NCBI GenBank assembly: GCA_033961575.1
Contig: CM066737.1
Location: 97,864,709 to 97,928,708, forward strand
DNA length: 64,000 nucleotides
Direction of reading: 5' to 3'
DNA from: Aselliscus stoliczkanus
Lineage: Eukaryota; Chordata; Mammalia; Chiroptera; Hipposideridae
Shown here one piece after another: positions 51,541-63,584 of this stretch. The notes below the pieces were generated by a model that did not search any database, was not told where the DNA came from, and saw only the letters and a program-made list of their open reading frames with translations. Numbering within the stretch: the first letter of the stretch is position 1; the number at the start of each line of letters is the position of its first letter. Position numbers and translations under genes: made by a program.

Positions 51541-52128
51541 TAGTTACTGGACCTAGAGAACATTATGTTAAATGAAATAAGTCAGATGGAGAAAGATAAA
51601 TACCATATGATCTCACTTATATGTGGGATCTAAAGAACAGAATAAATGAACAAACTAAACCAAAATAGACTCAGAGATATAGAGGAAAAACTGATGCTTG
51701 CTAGGTAGGAGTGGGTGGGGATGGGGGAGAAAGTAAAGGGATTAGAAAGGACAAATTAGAGTCACAATATAGGCACAGGGATATGAAAGACAGTTTGCAG
51801 AATATAATGAATAATGTTGTAAAGATTATGTAGGGTGTCAGATGGTCACATGTCTTATTAGGGAGACCACTTCATGGATGGGGTAGAGGCTGGATCACTG
51901 CACTGTACACGTGAAGCTGAAGTTGAATAATATTGTATGGCAACTGTAATTAAATATATATACTCATGGGATGTGGAATATAGTATAGGGAATAGAGTCA
52001 GCGGAATTGTAACAGCTATATACGATGTCAGAGGGGTAGTAGATTGGTGGAGGGATGGTTATCACGTTGTGAGGGGTGTAAGTGTGTAACAATTACATTG
52101 TTTTGTACACCTGAAACTAATGAAAAAA
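51541..52128 (+). repeat. L1 LINE 3' end
   Basis: Sense L1: GAAATAAGTCAGATGGAGAA, CCATATGATCTCACTTATAT (end of ORF2), then 3' UTR with GCAACTGTAATTAAATATAT. A second, related 3' UTR piece follows (51960-52128) with GAATATAGTATAGGGAATAG and TTTTGTACACCTGAAACTAA. Confidence 0.85.
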
Positions 52129-52189
52129 TAGTTACTGGCCATATATGTGTGCAGGACACTGAGGCTGTCAGCGCATCCTGTCCACTATC

Positions 52190-52375
52190 CCTTCAAAACA
52201 TATCCAGAATCCAACCCCTTCTTACCACTTCACTTTAGCTCCGAGGGATAAGCCACTATCATCTCTCACTTGAATTGAGTAGACCCTATCTTGTTTCCCT
52301 GCTACCACACATACCCCTAGCCCCTCCAGTGTATTCTCAATACACCAACTAGAGTGATATACTTCAAATGTTTGT
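52190..52375 (+). repeat. L2 LINE fragment
   Basis: CTTGTTTCCCTGCTACCACA, CCCCTCCAGTGTATTCTCAA and CTAGAGTGATATACTTCAAA follow the L2 pattern. Confidence 0.6.
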
Positions 52376-52453
52376 TTCAGCAAGAATGGAATGGACAGTA
52401 CCAGTGGAGCAACACTGCTAGGAATCAGGAGACGTGATGTTTAGTGCTCTATA

Positions 52454-52609
52454 CAGTAATACCTTGGTTTGCGAGTATAATTCGTTCCAGAAACTAACTA
52501 CTTGTATTGCAAGACATCGCTCATTTACCATATTAAAATATATTAGAAATGTTTGCATGTCTTGCAGAATGCTCACAAACCAAGTTACTCGCATGCCAAG
52601 GTTTTACTG
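52454..52609. mobile_element. Tc1/mariner (Tigger-like) MITE, about 156 bp
   Basis: Left end CAGTAATACCTTGGTTTGCG and right end CATGCCAAGGTTTTACTG, inverted and flanked by TA. The arms extend inward (GTATTGCAAGACATCG against GCATGTCTTGCAGA). Confidence 0.8.
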
Positions 52610-52667
52610 TATTCCAGTCCAGATTTCAGCTCCATGACTGTGGTCAAGTCACTGAACTACTACTTTT

Positions 52668-53115
52668 TTTTTTTTTAAGATTTTATTGGGGAATTGGGGG
52701 AGAGGAACAGCGTTGGGGAATTGGGAAGGGGAACAGACAAGTTGCTGTCTTTTTGTTCTTCAGTCTAGTTGCGGAGGACGTTGCTTCACTGGCCCATGTT
52801 GGTATCGTCATTGCGCTCTTCCCAGATGAGGCAGATCGGTCGCCGGCCTCTGGATGGTGGCTCATCGCGGCTATTGGCCGCTCACGCTGGCTGCCAGTCA
52901 CTCACGCTGGCTGCGGGCCACTCTCTGTAGCCTATGGCAGCCCACTGCAGCAGGGGCTGCAGCCTACACCATCGCCGGGGCTCGCACAGCCCAGCTCCAG
53001 GTGGAGCCGTTGTTAGCTGTGGAGGGCAGTCTCACTGGCCCTCATACATGGGATCCGAACCGGGGCCACTGGCATCCCCAAACCAGCTCTTAACCAATGT
53101 GCCACTCGGCCAGCC
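52668..53115 (-). mobile_element. Long family A SINE, about 450 bp
   Basis: Antisense copy, T tail then AAGATTTTATTGGGGAATTG, body, and family A head. Flanked by perfect CTGAACTACTACTTTT repeats (52652-52667 and 53116-53131). It contains a short local duplication around 52885-52920 (CACTCACGCTGGCTGC). Confidence 0.95.
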
Positions 53116-54459
53116 CTGAACTACTACTTTTAACCTCAATATCCTTGTTGGCAAGATCAGGGATTTGGACAAGATGCTCTCAGAATATCTCATAGAGCAT
53201 ACTAACTGTACATGATCCTGACTTAAAAATGAAGGGAAATTGGCTAATCAGCAATGTACATCCAATTATTGATGTTTTAGGAATTATGTACACCCATAAT
53301 CAATGTCTTTTAAAAAAAAATCAGTGTCGGTCTTAACATTTAATGCTCAATCATTTATTGAAAGGCACTTAGTTTATGTTTAAGCTCCACCATGTATGGA
53401 AATAACTTACCACCAACCATATTAGATTCAGCTATTTTGGGGTGCTTGATTAATGTGTACAATTAACAGAAATTTTGCACGAGACAGAGGTAGAAAGTTC
53501 GAATAGGTGAAAAGCAGAACTAGGGCAGTTCCTGCTCCTGACATTACTGTTTGACAAATTGTGGACATCTGGGTGTCAGAGAAATCAGCGTAGGCTTGCC
53601 AATCTTCTGTGACAAAAAAACATTTATGACCAGAAAAATTTGAAAGAACCAGAATTGCCTTGTTAAGGCTACTTGATGACAAGGAAATAAATTATATGTA
53701 AAAGAAAATAGAGAAGTAAATAATATAAAAGAATCACCTCTAATGAAGGCATGAAGCCTAAGAATCTCAAATGAAGTTACTGTATACAACATGATAATTT
53801 TCTTGGGGATAATATGGCTGAATCATAATCATTAAAAATTGTTTTCTGGCTATTGATTTAATAACTTTACTTAAAGGAATATGAAACTAAACAGCTTTTT
53901 TGTGTTACCTTTATTTTTAGGTTTGTTGTTCTGATATATTGTACATATTTTCTGATCATGGAATTCTTGCCATGCCAGTATACTTCGTTTCAAGAATGTT
54001 AGCTTTTACCTAAATACTTTTATGCCTAAAAGTATGTTTATATCAAGCTTTATTCTGAAATTTTTGCTATTATAGAACAGACAGGCTCTTACAGGATAGA
54101 CAAGTGGTTGTAGACAACCACTTCAAATGTTTCTACATCTTGCTAGGTTTGTTGCCATGTTCTTGATCCAGAGATTTTTCTTTTTTCTTAACAGAAAATC
54201 TTTCAAAGAGAATACTGGATAAAAATAAAAGTTAAGTTTAGAAAGTTTTAAAAGTCACTATATGCAATTCATTTTATAATAAAATAATTGAGAGATAAAT
54301 CATACTCTTCCTTCCCTTCTGTACTAAACCATCTAGTAGGACAAGTTTTTAAGGCTAAAAAAGCAAAATTGGTTTTATCTAACAAAAGGGAAAGAAGAAC
54401 TTGATGAGAAGATTAAAAAAAAAATTCTATGTTTGCAGCAGAAATCAAATCATCATTAT

Positions 54460-54600
54460 GCTGTCAATTTAGATGGCATTTTCCATAGTCTTCTCTGCAG
54501 TGCTTTGCTCATCTTGTAAATGAGAAAACTGAGTAAGAGAAAGCAATTTATGCAAGCTAAGATATGAACAATAAGATTTCTGCAGGGCCTGACGTTTGCT
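54460..54600 (-). repeat. MIR-like fragment
   Basis: TTGTAAATGAGAAAACTGAG and the following GAGAAAGCAATTTATGCAAG resemble antisense MIR. Weak. Confidence 0.45.
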
Positions 54601-54860
54601 GCCACTTCTCCAGAATTGTTTGCCTCAAATGCACCTAGATTAGCTTTGGCTTGTTCTCCGCCCACTGGTGAGGACATTTTTGGTAGTGCGGTTGAAGGAA
54701 GGATGCTAAGAATATTTGTGCACTACTATAGTGCCAGACACTGTATCAGGTACTTTACACACATTGTCATCACAGGGAGCCAAAGCTTTTACCCAATTAT
54801 AAAAATACATATAGGGAGCACATAGGAGTAGGAAATACAATATCTTCAAAAATATTTTTA

Positions 54861-54956
54861 TGGGCCGGCAGAATGGCGTGATGGTTAAGAGCTGGCTTGG
54901 GACGCCAGCAGCCCTGGTTCGGATCCTACGTATGAGGGCCAGTGACACTGCCCTCT
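54861..54956 (+). mobile_element. Short family A SINE
   Basis: Sense copy with GGGCCGGCAGAATGGCGTGA head, B box GGTTCGGATCC and GACACTGCCCTC end, flanked by AAAATATTTTTAT repeats. Confidence 0.93.
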
Positions 54957-56094
54957 AAAAAAAGAAAATATTTTTATAGCAAACAAAGAGGTGGATTTCA
55001 TATGGCTGTTTCCCATAGCAGCCATCTGATAAAAACTGAGGACGTGATGCCAAGATGCAACTAAGCGAAGGAGATTAACAATTAGCTCAGGTAACATGGT
55101 CTAGGTAGACAGCCTTCAGGTCTTCTTCAAACAGAGTATGCAAAGAAATTCTTTAAAGAATGGTCTGATGTGTTTTTATTAAGTAGAAACTTCTTAGGTA
55201 AATTAGACATTTTATCCTAATTATTACTTATATTCATCAATCTCTTGACTGAAGATAAAGACAATCTGAGATTATGTTTTTCAACATATGCGTTGGGAAA
55301 TTAAGTAAGTAGGCTGTAGAGGTAGGCTGCACCTTGAGTCCACTCCAGGTTTATAATTCAGAATTTTTTACTTTACCGCGGATCGTCATGCAGACGGTCA
55401 CTAGAGAAGTTTCAGATCAGGCTTTACCTGGTAGGTATCTGTAGTGCCCACAAAAAAGAAAACCTCGATTTGGTGGTTTCCTACTGTGTTGATTGAGCAA
55501 AGCTGGAACTAGTGTCTCAGAATTCCCTTTCCTGTGTGGTTCTAGTTAGAGTTGGCCACTAAATAACTTGGTGAATTTTGGCAAATCCAAGTGAAGCAGC
55601 AGCCCTTAGGCTCTGAAGGTCAGTGTAGGGTGTCAGTCACTGCTGCAGCTCACACACATTGTCAGTTTTCTCCTGGCTCATCTTGTGGGTAAGGGTCAGT
55701 CTGGCATGCAACTCCTTCAGCTCTTCTGAGTACTGGACCGGGAGCCTGTGAAGCTCCATGGCAGAGGGCTACAGCTTTGTGGCAGTCAGGCTTCCAGTTT
55801 ATGCCACAGGTTCTAGTTTATCTTGCTCTCTCTGGCTTCACATGCAGATTTTCTTCATGACTACTGGCTCTGCTGACACATCTTCATTAGCTCCTCAACT
55901 GAATAAGACCTAGTCCTTTATTCCATGTCACTTAGTGCTTCTGCTTCCGTGACTGAACCCTAACCAATACACTCATTAATACCCAAAGAGGATATGTGTT
56001 TCAATTCCAGAAGGCGTCTTGATTTGCTTACCAGGAAGTAAATTTCCTTCCATGGAAATAAATTAATTTCTTTTCCATATGGTGTTAAGAATAG

Positions 56095-56225
56095 TTACTG
56101 TGTGCTCAGCATAGTGGAACAAACTTTATACACAATATATGATTTAATTCTGAAATATCTGGTTGAGGTATTATTATCCTCTTTTTACTGATGAGATGCT
56201 GAGGTTCATACAGTTGACTGAAAGC
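56095..56225 (-). repeat. MIR element
   Basis: Antisense MIR: TGTGTGCTCAGCATAGTGGA, GAGGTATTATTATCCTCTTT and ACTGATGAGATGCTGAGG. Confidence 0.7.
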
Positions 56226-56291
56226 TCATGTTCCTTAAGTACAACATTATTCTTGACCATTGGAGAAGAGTCTTAGAAAAGACATTTCTCT

Positions 56292-56408
56292 TCTCTCTCT
56301 CTTTTTTTTTTTTGAGGGCAGTGTTACTGGCTCTCATATGTGGGATCCGAACCGGGGCCACTGGCGTCCCAAGCCAGCACTTAACCACTGCACCACTCGG
56401 CTGGCCCT
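56292..56408 (-). mobile_element. Short family A SINE
   Basis: Antisense copy with CT/T-rich tail, GAGGGCAGTGTTACTGG and GGCTGGCCC head. GACATTTCTCTTCT and GACATTTCTCCTC flank it. Confidence 0.9.
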
Positions 56409-57067
56409 CGACATTTCTCCTCTTTAATGTAATGTTTTACCTGGATGTGGTTAGATACAATAACCATTGGTGGTCTTGAGACCACCCCAAATTTATGATA
56501 GCAAAAAAATACATGACAAGATAACTTATTCTGTTTCCTATGGCAGGAAAATGAGCATCTAGTTAATCTAAGATCATTTGCATAGAAAGAATAGGGATTG
56601 AAACACTGATCTATTTCTCAACATTCCATATTGTTTTGGGTTCAAGACTATTAGGATCCTGTTCTTGGCTTAACCCCATTCTTGTAGAAATGTTAAGAAA
56701 CAGATTTAGCAATAGCATTCAGAATTGAGACTGCAGTTTGTGCTTGTGCACTCTGGCCACTGCCAGTTGCTGTCTGAGCCAAAAGCCAAGGAAGAGTCCA
56801 TGAAGGCTGCAAACAATCTAACATTGCTCTTGGGAAAGTTATCTTCAAGAAACTTGAATGTAACAGTAGTCAATAATTGTGTCTTTAACTTCATTCTCAC
56901 ATAAGATCTGGGCCACGACACCCAGACATATAGTTTATTAAGATGAATCTTCGGATGAAATTTGGGTACATACAACAAATCATTAGGCTTATAGTTTTGT
57001 GAAATTAGAGGGTGCGGTCAAGGAGGTAATATATTTTAGGAGTTTGAGTGAAGAAGGTAATTTTTCA

Positions 57068-57171
57068 CAACTTTTTTTTAATTTGAGGGTAGTGTCCTCA
57101 TATGTGGGACCCGAACCGGGGTTGCTGGCTTCCCAAGCCGGCGCTTAACCACCGCGCCACTCGGCCGGCCC
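57068..57171 (-). mobile_element. Short family A SINE with small deletion
   Basis: Antisense copy; the usual GTGTCACTGGCCCTCATATG is shortened to GTGTCCTCATATG. Head GGCCGGCCC intact. GAAGAAGGTAATTT and AAAGAAGATAATTT flank it. Confidence 0.88.
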
Positions 57172-58117
57172 AAAGAAGATAATTTGATATAGGTTATGGT
57201 CCTTCAATGAGAAGAGGTTTTAAAGAATTTTAGGGGTAAAATAATATTACCTGGAGTTTTATGAAACTTGAGGTGCTTCATTAAATGAGTTATGGTGGTG
57301 AGGTAATATGGGTAGGGTGATTATGGGAGCAAAGAAGGCCTGTTGCCAACAAAATCTGAGGAAGTTTTCTGAGGCTATAAAGCTGGGAGACACAGGACTA
57401 CAACATGATAGAGAATGGGTTTCTTTATCCTCTCTGATTAATGCAGGTATGCCCTCAAATAGTTCATAATTATTGACCTTAGCAACCAAACCAAGGGCCT
57501 CTCGTCACAACTTACGGTTTCTTTTCTTTTCTCAAAGGCAACAAGGAATTTGTAATAAGATTTCAATTTAATACATTTCAACTTAATAAATTCCTAATTC
57601 AATTCTTCTGTGTCCTGTTTTGTATGATGCCTCACTAATTAAGCCAGATTTTGTGATTTGCTTCCTGGCAGCCATTATCTACCCAGGAACTAACAGAATG
57701 AGACCCACATTTGTTCAAACATGAAACCAAAAGGACTGGCTTCAGTTTAACAATAATCTGTTTTATACAGTGTGAGCAGAAATTTCTCTCAAGAGTGAAG
57801 GCATATTAGTGAATATTTTAATTTTGTTTGTATGATGTTTAATTTATTAAACTTTAAAAGTTTATGAAACAAAAGTTTTTCAAACATTGAAACTATGTTT
57901 TCACAAAAATTTATAAATTTAATAAGTCTCTTAGGAATTCCATTAAGTCACAAGTCCTGTACATCAAATCTTTTACAGGCTGCCAACACTTTAAAAGCAC
58001 CTCAGAGCAAAATAATAAAACCCAAATGGATTACTTGTGCACTCAACCAATACAAAAGTATTGGTGCTATAGGTTTGGCTCTTTTTTCAGTATTTCTATA
58101 CTGATTTTTTGGAAGTC

Positions 58118-58226
58118 TTTTATTTTTTTTTATTTTTATTTTTTCGAGGGCAGTGTCACTGGCCCTCATATGTGGGACCCGAACCAGGGCAGCTGGCTTC
58201 CCAAGCCAGCACTTAACCACGGCGCC
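58118..58226 (-). mobile_element. Short family A SINE, 5' truncated
   Basis: Antisense copy that stops at CACGGCGCCC, lacking the GGCCGGCC head, as expected for incomplete reverse transcription. Flanked by TGGAAGTCTTTTA repeats. Confidence 0.88.
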
Positions 58227-58508
58227 CTGGAAGTCTTTTAATGATTAAATTCCTTTAATTGTTATAGGAATATTCATATGATCTACTTGATTTTGAGAGA
58301 GTTTTGGTAGTTTGTGGGGTTTTGAGGAATTGGTCCATTTTATCTAAACTGTTAAATTTATATGCAGAGTTGTTTGCAGTATTTCCTTATAATTCTTTTA
58401 ACATCTATGGAGTTTGTAGTGATAAGTCCTCATTTGTTCTTGATATTGGTAATTTAAGTCTTCTTTTTTCCCTTTGGCAGTATTGCTAGAGGTTTGTCAA
58501 TTTCTTTT

Positions 58509-58648
58509 TTTTTAAGCTGAGCCATCCTGCTACCTGTTGGCAGCTCAGCGGCAGCTCAGCTCAGGCTGGGCATTGAACTGCTGTTGCCCAGAGCTCAGCT
58601 GGCACTCTTGAGCGAGCTCTTAACCAACTGAGCCACTCAGCTGACCCT
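58509..58648 (-). mobile_element. Family B SINE
   Basis: Antisense copy from AAGCTGAGCCATCCTGCTACC to CAGCTGACCC, flanked by TGTCAATTTCTTTTTT repeats, inside the L1. Confidence 0.92.
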
Positions 58649-58969
58649 GTCAATTTCTTTTTTGATTTTCCACAAAACCCACAGCTTTTTGATTGATTTT
58701 CTCTATTGTTTTTCTGTTTTAAAATTTCATTGACTTCTGCTCTTCTCTTTATTGTATTCCTTCTGCTTGCTGATTTTTTTGGTTGTTCTTTTTCTAATTT
58801 CTTCAGGTGGGAGTTTAGATTATTGATTTGATATCTTTCTCCTTTTCTGATATAAGCATTTAGTGCTATAAATCTCCCCCAGCTATATGCTGTGTTTTTA
58901 TCTTCATTCAATTCAATTTTCCTTGAGATTTCCTCTTTTATCTATGGATTATTTAGAAGTGTGTTCTTT

Positions 58970-59416
58970 GGGCCGGCCGAGTGGCGCATTGGTTAAGCGC
59001 TGGTTTTGGGATGCCAGCGGCCCCGGTTCGGATCCCACATGAGGGCCAGTGACACTGCCCTCTACAGCTAACAACAGCTCCACCTGGAGCTGGGCTGTGC
59101 GAGCCCCGGTGATGGTGTGGGCTGCAGCCCCTGCTGCAGTGGGCTGCCATAGGCTACAGTGAGTGGCCCGCAGCCAGCGTGAGCGGATGGCAGCCAAGCA
59201 TGAGCTGCCAATAGCCGCGGTGAGCGACATCCAGAGGCCAGCGACCAATCTGCCTCATCCAGGAAGAGTGCAATGACGATACCAACAGTGAAGTAACATC
59301 CTCCGCAACTAAACTGAAGAACAAAAAGACAGCAACTTGTCTGTTCCCCTTCCCCGATTCCCCAACGCTGTTCCCCTCCGCCAATTCCCCCAATAAAATC
59401 TTTAAAAAAAAAAAAA
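58970..59416 (+). mobile_element. Long family A SINE, about 447 bp
   Basis: Sense copy, the clearest long form: head GGGCCGGCCGAGTGGCGCAT, B box GGTTCGGATCC, GACACTGCCCTCTACAGC, a body with GCTGCAGCCCCTGCTGCAG, and AATAAAATCTTTAAA before the A tail. Perfect AGAAGTGTGTTCTTT repeats flank it (58955-58969 and 59417-59431). Confidence 0.95.
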
Positions 59417-61734
59417 AGAAGTGTGTTCTTTCATTTCCAAGTGGTTGGAGACTTACTTGTTATTGATTTCTAATTTGAGTCCATTATGACTAGAGAACAT
59501 TCTTTGTGTGATTTTAGTTCTTTGAAAATTAAGGTTTGTCTTATAAACCAAGATGTGGTCTATCCTAATGAATGTCCCATGCACACTTGAAAAGAATGTA
59601 TTCTGCTACTGTTAGGAGTCAGTTAGATACTGTTGGTAGGTAGTTGGGTAGTCATACAGAATTTCTACATTCTTGCTGAATTTTTGTTTAGTGGCTCTAT
59701 TTATTATTGAGAGAGGGGTATTGAAGTTCCGAACTATAGTTGTAGATCTTCAATTTCTCCTTTTAGTTCTTTTGGACTTTGTTTCTGGTAATTTGCATTT
59801 TTGTTGTTTGGTGGACATACATTTAAGATTATCATGTCTTCTCAGTGAAGGGACTCTTTTCACACCTGTTGTGGTAGAGGAGGAGTGTGACCTTTTAAAA
59901 TGGTTTTTGCCTTGAGACCAGGCAGGTATCTGTCCTTTTTCTAGTCCTTTGGCTAAAGAGGGCAGGCTTTTATTGGAGCTCTATTTTGTTTGTGCACATT
60001 GATGTTTTAAGGTTGCAGGCTTCTCTACGAAGAAAAAACCCCAGGAAATTCATTGCAAGGTTGATCTTCAGGTCTGAAGTTCTCTAGCCTGCCTGCCTTC
60101 TTTGTCTACCATTTAGGGTTTTCTGGTAGATGACTTATATATTGTGTCCAGGTTTTTTTTGGTTGTTGTTATTGTGATTAGTGGGCAAAAGAAAATGTAA
60201 TGTGTGCTCCACCTTGTCTGGAAGTTTATATTTGTGAATCTTTAAACCCGCAAAAAGTATTTCGATTTTTACCCTCTAGTCTAGTCAGTTCAATTTAAGT
60301 ACACCATTTAGAGGTAAATGTGAAAACGGTGGTGGGAATGGGGAGGGGTGGTGCTAACAGTTGATTTGTTAAAAAAACAAACCAACCTTCATAAGTATGG
60401 AAGCAAAAATAACTATTAGTATAAATGGGTCAGGAAACACAAACACAAGTGAATTTTCCTCCTGGACTTGCTCATGGACTAGCATTCCATAAACTGTTTC
60501 ATATTTATAGAGAAGTAAACCCAAGGTTTTTTTGTGTTTTTTTTTAAAACCACCTATCTATATCAAAGGTGGGTCTCAACAATTTTTAACTGTCTCCTAA
60601 GACAGACCAATAGACCCCGTGGTTCATTTTTCTTCACTTTCCCATAGAAATATAACTAGGTGATACCAACAGAATATGACTATATAAGTGCTGTCGGGTA
60701 TGGATGATTCATAGCATCATTTTTAGAAAATTGTGGGTAATATGAATCACAATGTGCTATAAAACAAAGCAGGGAAACTAAAACAAATTAAATCAATAGT
60801 AATGAAATCTAATGATAATTTATAATGGAAAAAACCCAGCAACTAAAAACTACAGGTAATTAAAAAAAAATCCAGACGACGTATTAATATAGCATTCTTC
60901 CTGAAAACCACAGGAACCCAAACCACCTCTACTGGAGCTTGTGCCACAACAGCACAACAGCATGCTTGGCTGCATGGATAGCAGGCTTGTTGGAAAAATA
61001 GTGGATTTGAATAGTCAGTAAATTCTACTAATGCATTATTTTATGATTATTCAATTTGCAACCTTTTAAATCATTTAGCAGTTTATTATAAACCATTATC
61101 TAGTCACAAGTGAAAAGAAAGTCTGTAAAATTATGTGTTATTTGCCCATAAGAATCAAAGAAAGGACTGCCATTTCTGCATCAGACCTCATCCAACCAGG
61201 AGTTGTTCGCCGCACACAGCCCATACTTTGAGAATCACTGCTCTAGTGAAGTGGCCCAATGGGAAACACTTTTCACAGTCCAGGCTGTTCCCATGTAGGG
61301 CTTTGCCAGTGCTACTGTGAATTTGGCATTAACACTCTAGAAATAATCAAGTCACCCATAGGAATCAGGGAATATATATATACAAATACGATTGCAATAG
61401 TATTTAGAATGGATTTCTAACATGTCTGCATGCATGCTGGTGAGGAAAACATAATGCCACACTGTCCTATGGCTGTCATCTAGGTGAATAAAGTCAAAAT
61501 TGGAAGAAAGTGGTTGTTATGGACAACTGTTAGCTCAGAAATGTCTTCCTAGCCACTAAAATTAACAGCTCTCTTACTGTAGTTACATTGATGCTGAAAC
61601 AATGTATCTAAGTCAGCCAGTTAACTATTAGACAAAGTAACCTTTATAACTGCAGAAAAATTTAATTATGTTTATATGCTGACAATATAGCAAATTTTTC
61701 ACCTTTGTGATAATAATAGCTCTGTCTTTTTTAT

Positions 61735-61990
61735 AGATGGTAACATCCTTATGAGCGGAAATGGCTTTATTCATCTAAAGATGTGAATTTTGGAGCCAGA
61801 CTGGACTCGTATTTTAAGTCTGCTACTTTCTAGCTATGACCATGAGTAAGTTGTAAACTCTATGGTTCAGTTCTGCAAAATAGATGTAATAGTAGCAAAC
61901 TTACAAGGTCAATTTGAGGATTCAGTGAGATAATATATATAAGTTCTTAGCATAGAACTTAGCAAGCAATTGGTAAAAGTTAGCTAATTT
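61735..61990 (+). repeat. MIR element
   Basis: Sense MIR: TTTTGGAGCCAGACTGGACT, GTCTGCTACTTTCTAGCTAT and GAGGATTCAGTGAGATAATA. Confidence 0.75.
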
Positions 61991-62089
61991 TATCTATAGT
62001 GGCAATATTATTAGTTTATATATATTCCACAGCACTTAGATTGGGCTTTACACAGGATTGTTGTTGAGTTTCTGATCAAGTACATTCTG

Positions 62090-62320
62090 TTTTTGAGGGG
62101 CAATATAGTGTGCTGACTAGGAGGCCGACTGCCAATGCTCAAATCCCAGCTCTACCACTTACTACTTCTTAACCCCTGTACCTCAGCGTCCTAATCTGTA
62201 AAATGGGGATAATGCCAACACCTTTCTCATTGTGTGGTTATAAGGATTAAATGAGTTAAAATTTATTTATAAGTTACTTAGAATAATGTCTGTTTCATAA
62301 TGTTTATTTACTTATTAAAT
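62090..62320 (+). repeat. MIR element
   Basis: Sense MIR close to consensus: CAAATCCCAGCTCTACCACT, CTAATCTGTAAAATGGGGAT and GGATTAAATGAGTTAAAAT. Confidence 0.85.
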
Positions 62321-62791
62321 TTAACAAAATAAAATGTCTTTTAACAGTTCTCCACCTCCTTCCTCCAGAAACTCCCCAAAAAAATCCCTTCAGAAATTGA
62401 TGAAAATGGCTAAAAGTACTTAACAGAAGTAAAACAACAACTGCATGTTTGCAATTCTATCCTAAATAACTAAGACAAGCCACACAAATGTTGAAATGTT
62501 ATGAAAGGAGCTATCCAGATTTTTGAACACCTACTCAAAATCTGTTTTAAATGAGCCATCTAAAATCACATTATTCAGTTTATGAAAGTTTACCTGCATG
62601 CTGCCTAGATTCCTAATCAAATTTTACTTGTTCTGACATCTCAGTATACAGATAAAAAAGTATATACTATTTCATGAATTTAGTTTAGCAGCTTTAGTTT
62701 GAGAGCATGATGTATATCATAATAAGGAAAAAAAAGTCCTGACTCTATCCACTCTTTATCTAAAGGCGTTTACCATGACATTTGAATTACA

Positions 62792-62792
<1 letters not shown>

Positions 62793-62834
<42 letters not shown>
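62793..62834. repeat. CA microsatellite
   Basis: Twenty-one AC/CA units. Confidence 0.97.
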
Positions 62835-62838
<4 letters not shown>

Positions 62839-63584
62839 CCGTCTGCCTTTTCTTCATGTGCTCTCAGGTCAGATGAGGGCTATGGCAGCTAACAACTCCC
62901 ACATTTTCAGACAGAGAATCAATGAGTGAAAAACACCCTAACATGCTTGGCTGACAGGCATACTGCGACCTTCGTAATGAGATGGCAGTGATAGGAAGAA
63001 AGCAAAAAGTAGCTGGAATTGAAGTTCTGCACTGGAGTGGAGGAGGTTGGGCAGGGGCTGAGGGGAGGCTAATCCTGGTGGTACTGGTGGAGCAGAGAAG
63101 TCTTGTAAATCACCCTGATCAGAGGTGCAACCTGGGACCCGCTTTGATAGGAGCTCAACATGGTGAGCAGAAGTTACTAGGTGCTCCCAATACTCTTTTA
63201 AATGGGGGGATGGCCTGAGACAGGTTTCACATGGTCTGTGGTCTGTAATAGTAAACCAGCCAGATGCTCCTTGGAGGAGGGGCCAACAAAGGTAAGGCTC
63301 CAATCAGAGTGAAATGGAATATTAATCAATTAAACAAAGTAGAGTTTCATCATATGGGCTAACGTGACTGCAGACATTCAGAGCCCTAGGGCTCTCCCCA
63401 GGCACATGGGACATGAGTATGGTAATAAGTTCCTGGCGATTCCCACTACTAACACTCCCAACTGAAGTCCTGCTTGTGCTGGGTAGGGTTGATCTAGGAC
63501 ATGGAGGTGGCTCTGTTTGCAGGCTGAGGACATCAACCGAGAAATACTGAGAAAGACACTGAAGTTCCTGTCACATTCATTCAC

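Larger units (their letters stand above)
58227..59940 (-). repeat. L1 LINE fragment (antisense), split by two SINEs
   Basis: Three pieces of an old L1M ORF2 in antisense: TCTATTGTTTTTCTGTTTTA, AACCAAGATGTGGTCTATCC, and TTATTGAGAGAGGGGTATTG. SINEs at 58509-58648 and 58970-59416 interrupt it. No open frame of L1 size remains. Confidence 0.75.

Noticed and set aside
55440..55980. Possible old repeat ending in TGAACCCTAACCAATAC
   Set aside because: The end is repeat-like, but neither the class nor the boundaries could be supported.
58561..58911. 116-codon minus-strand frame with Lys/Asn-rich sequence
   Set aside because: It is residual L1 ORF2 joined to a family B SINE; too short and broken for an active element.
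62938..63303. 121-codon minus-strand frame
   Set aside because: No recognised domain; the opposite strand is also open, so codon bias is not informative, and nothing links it to a gene.
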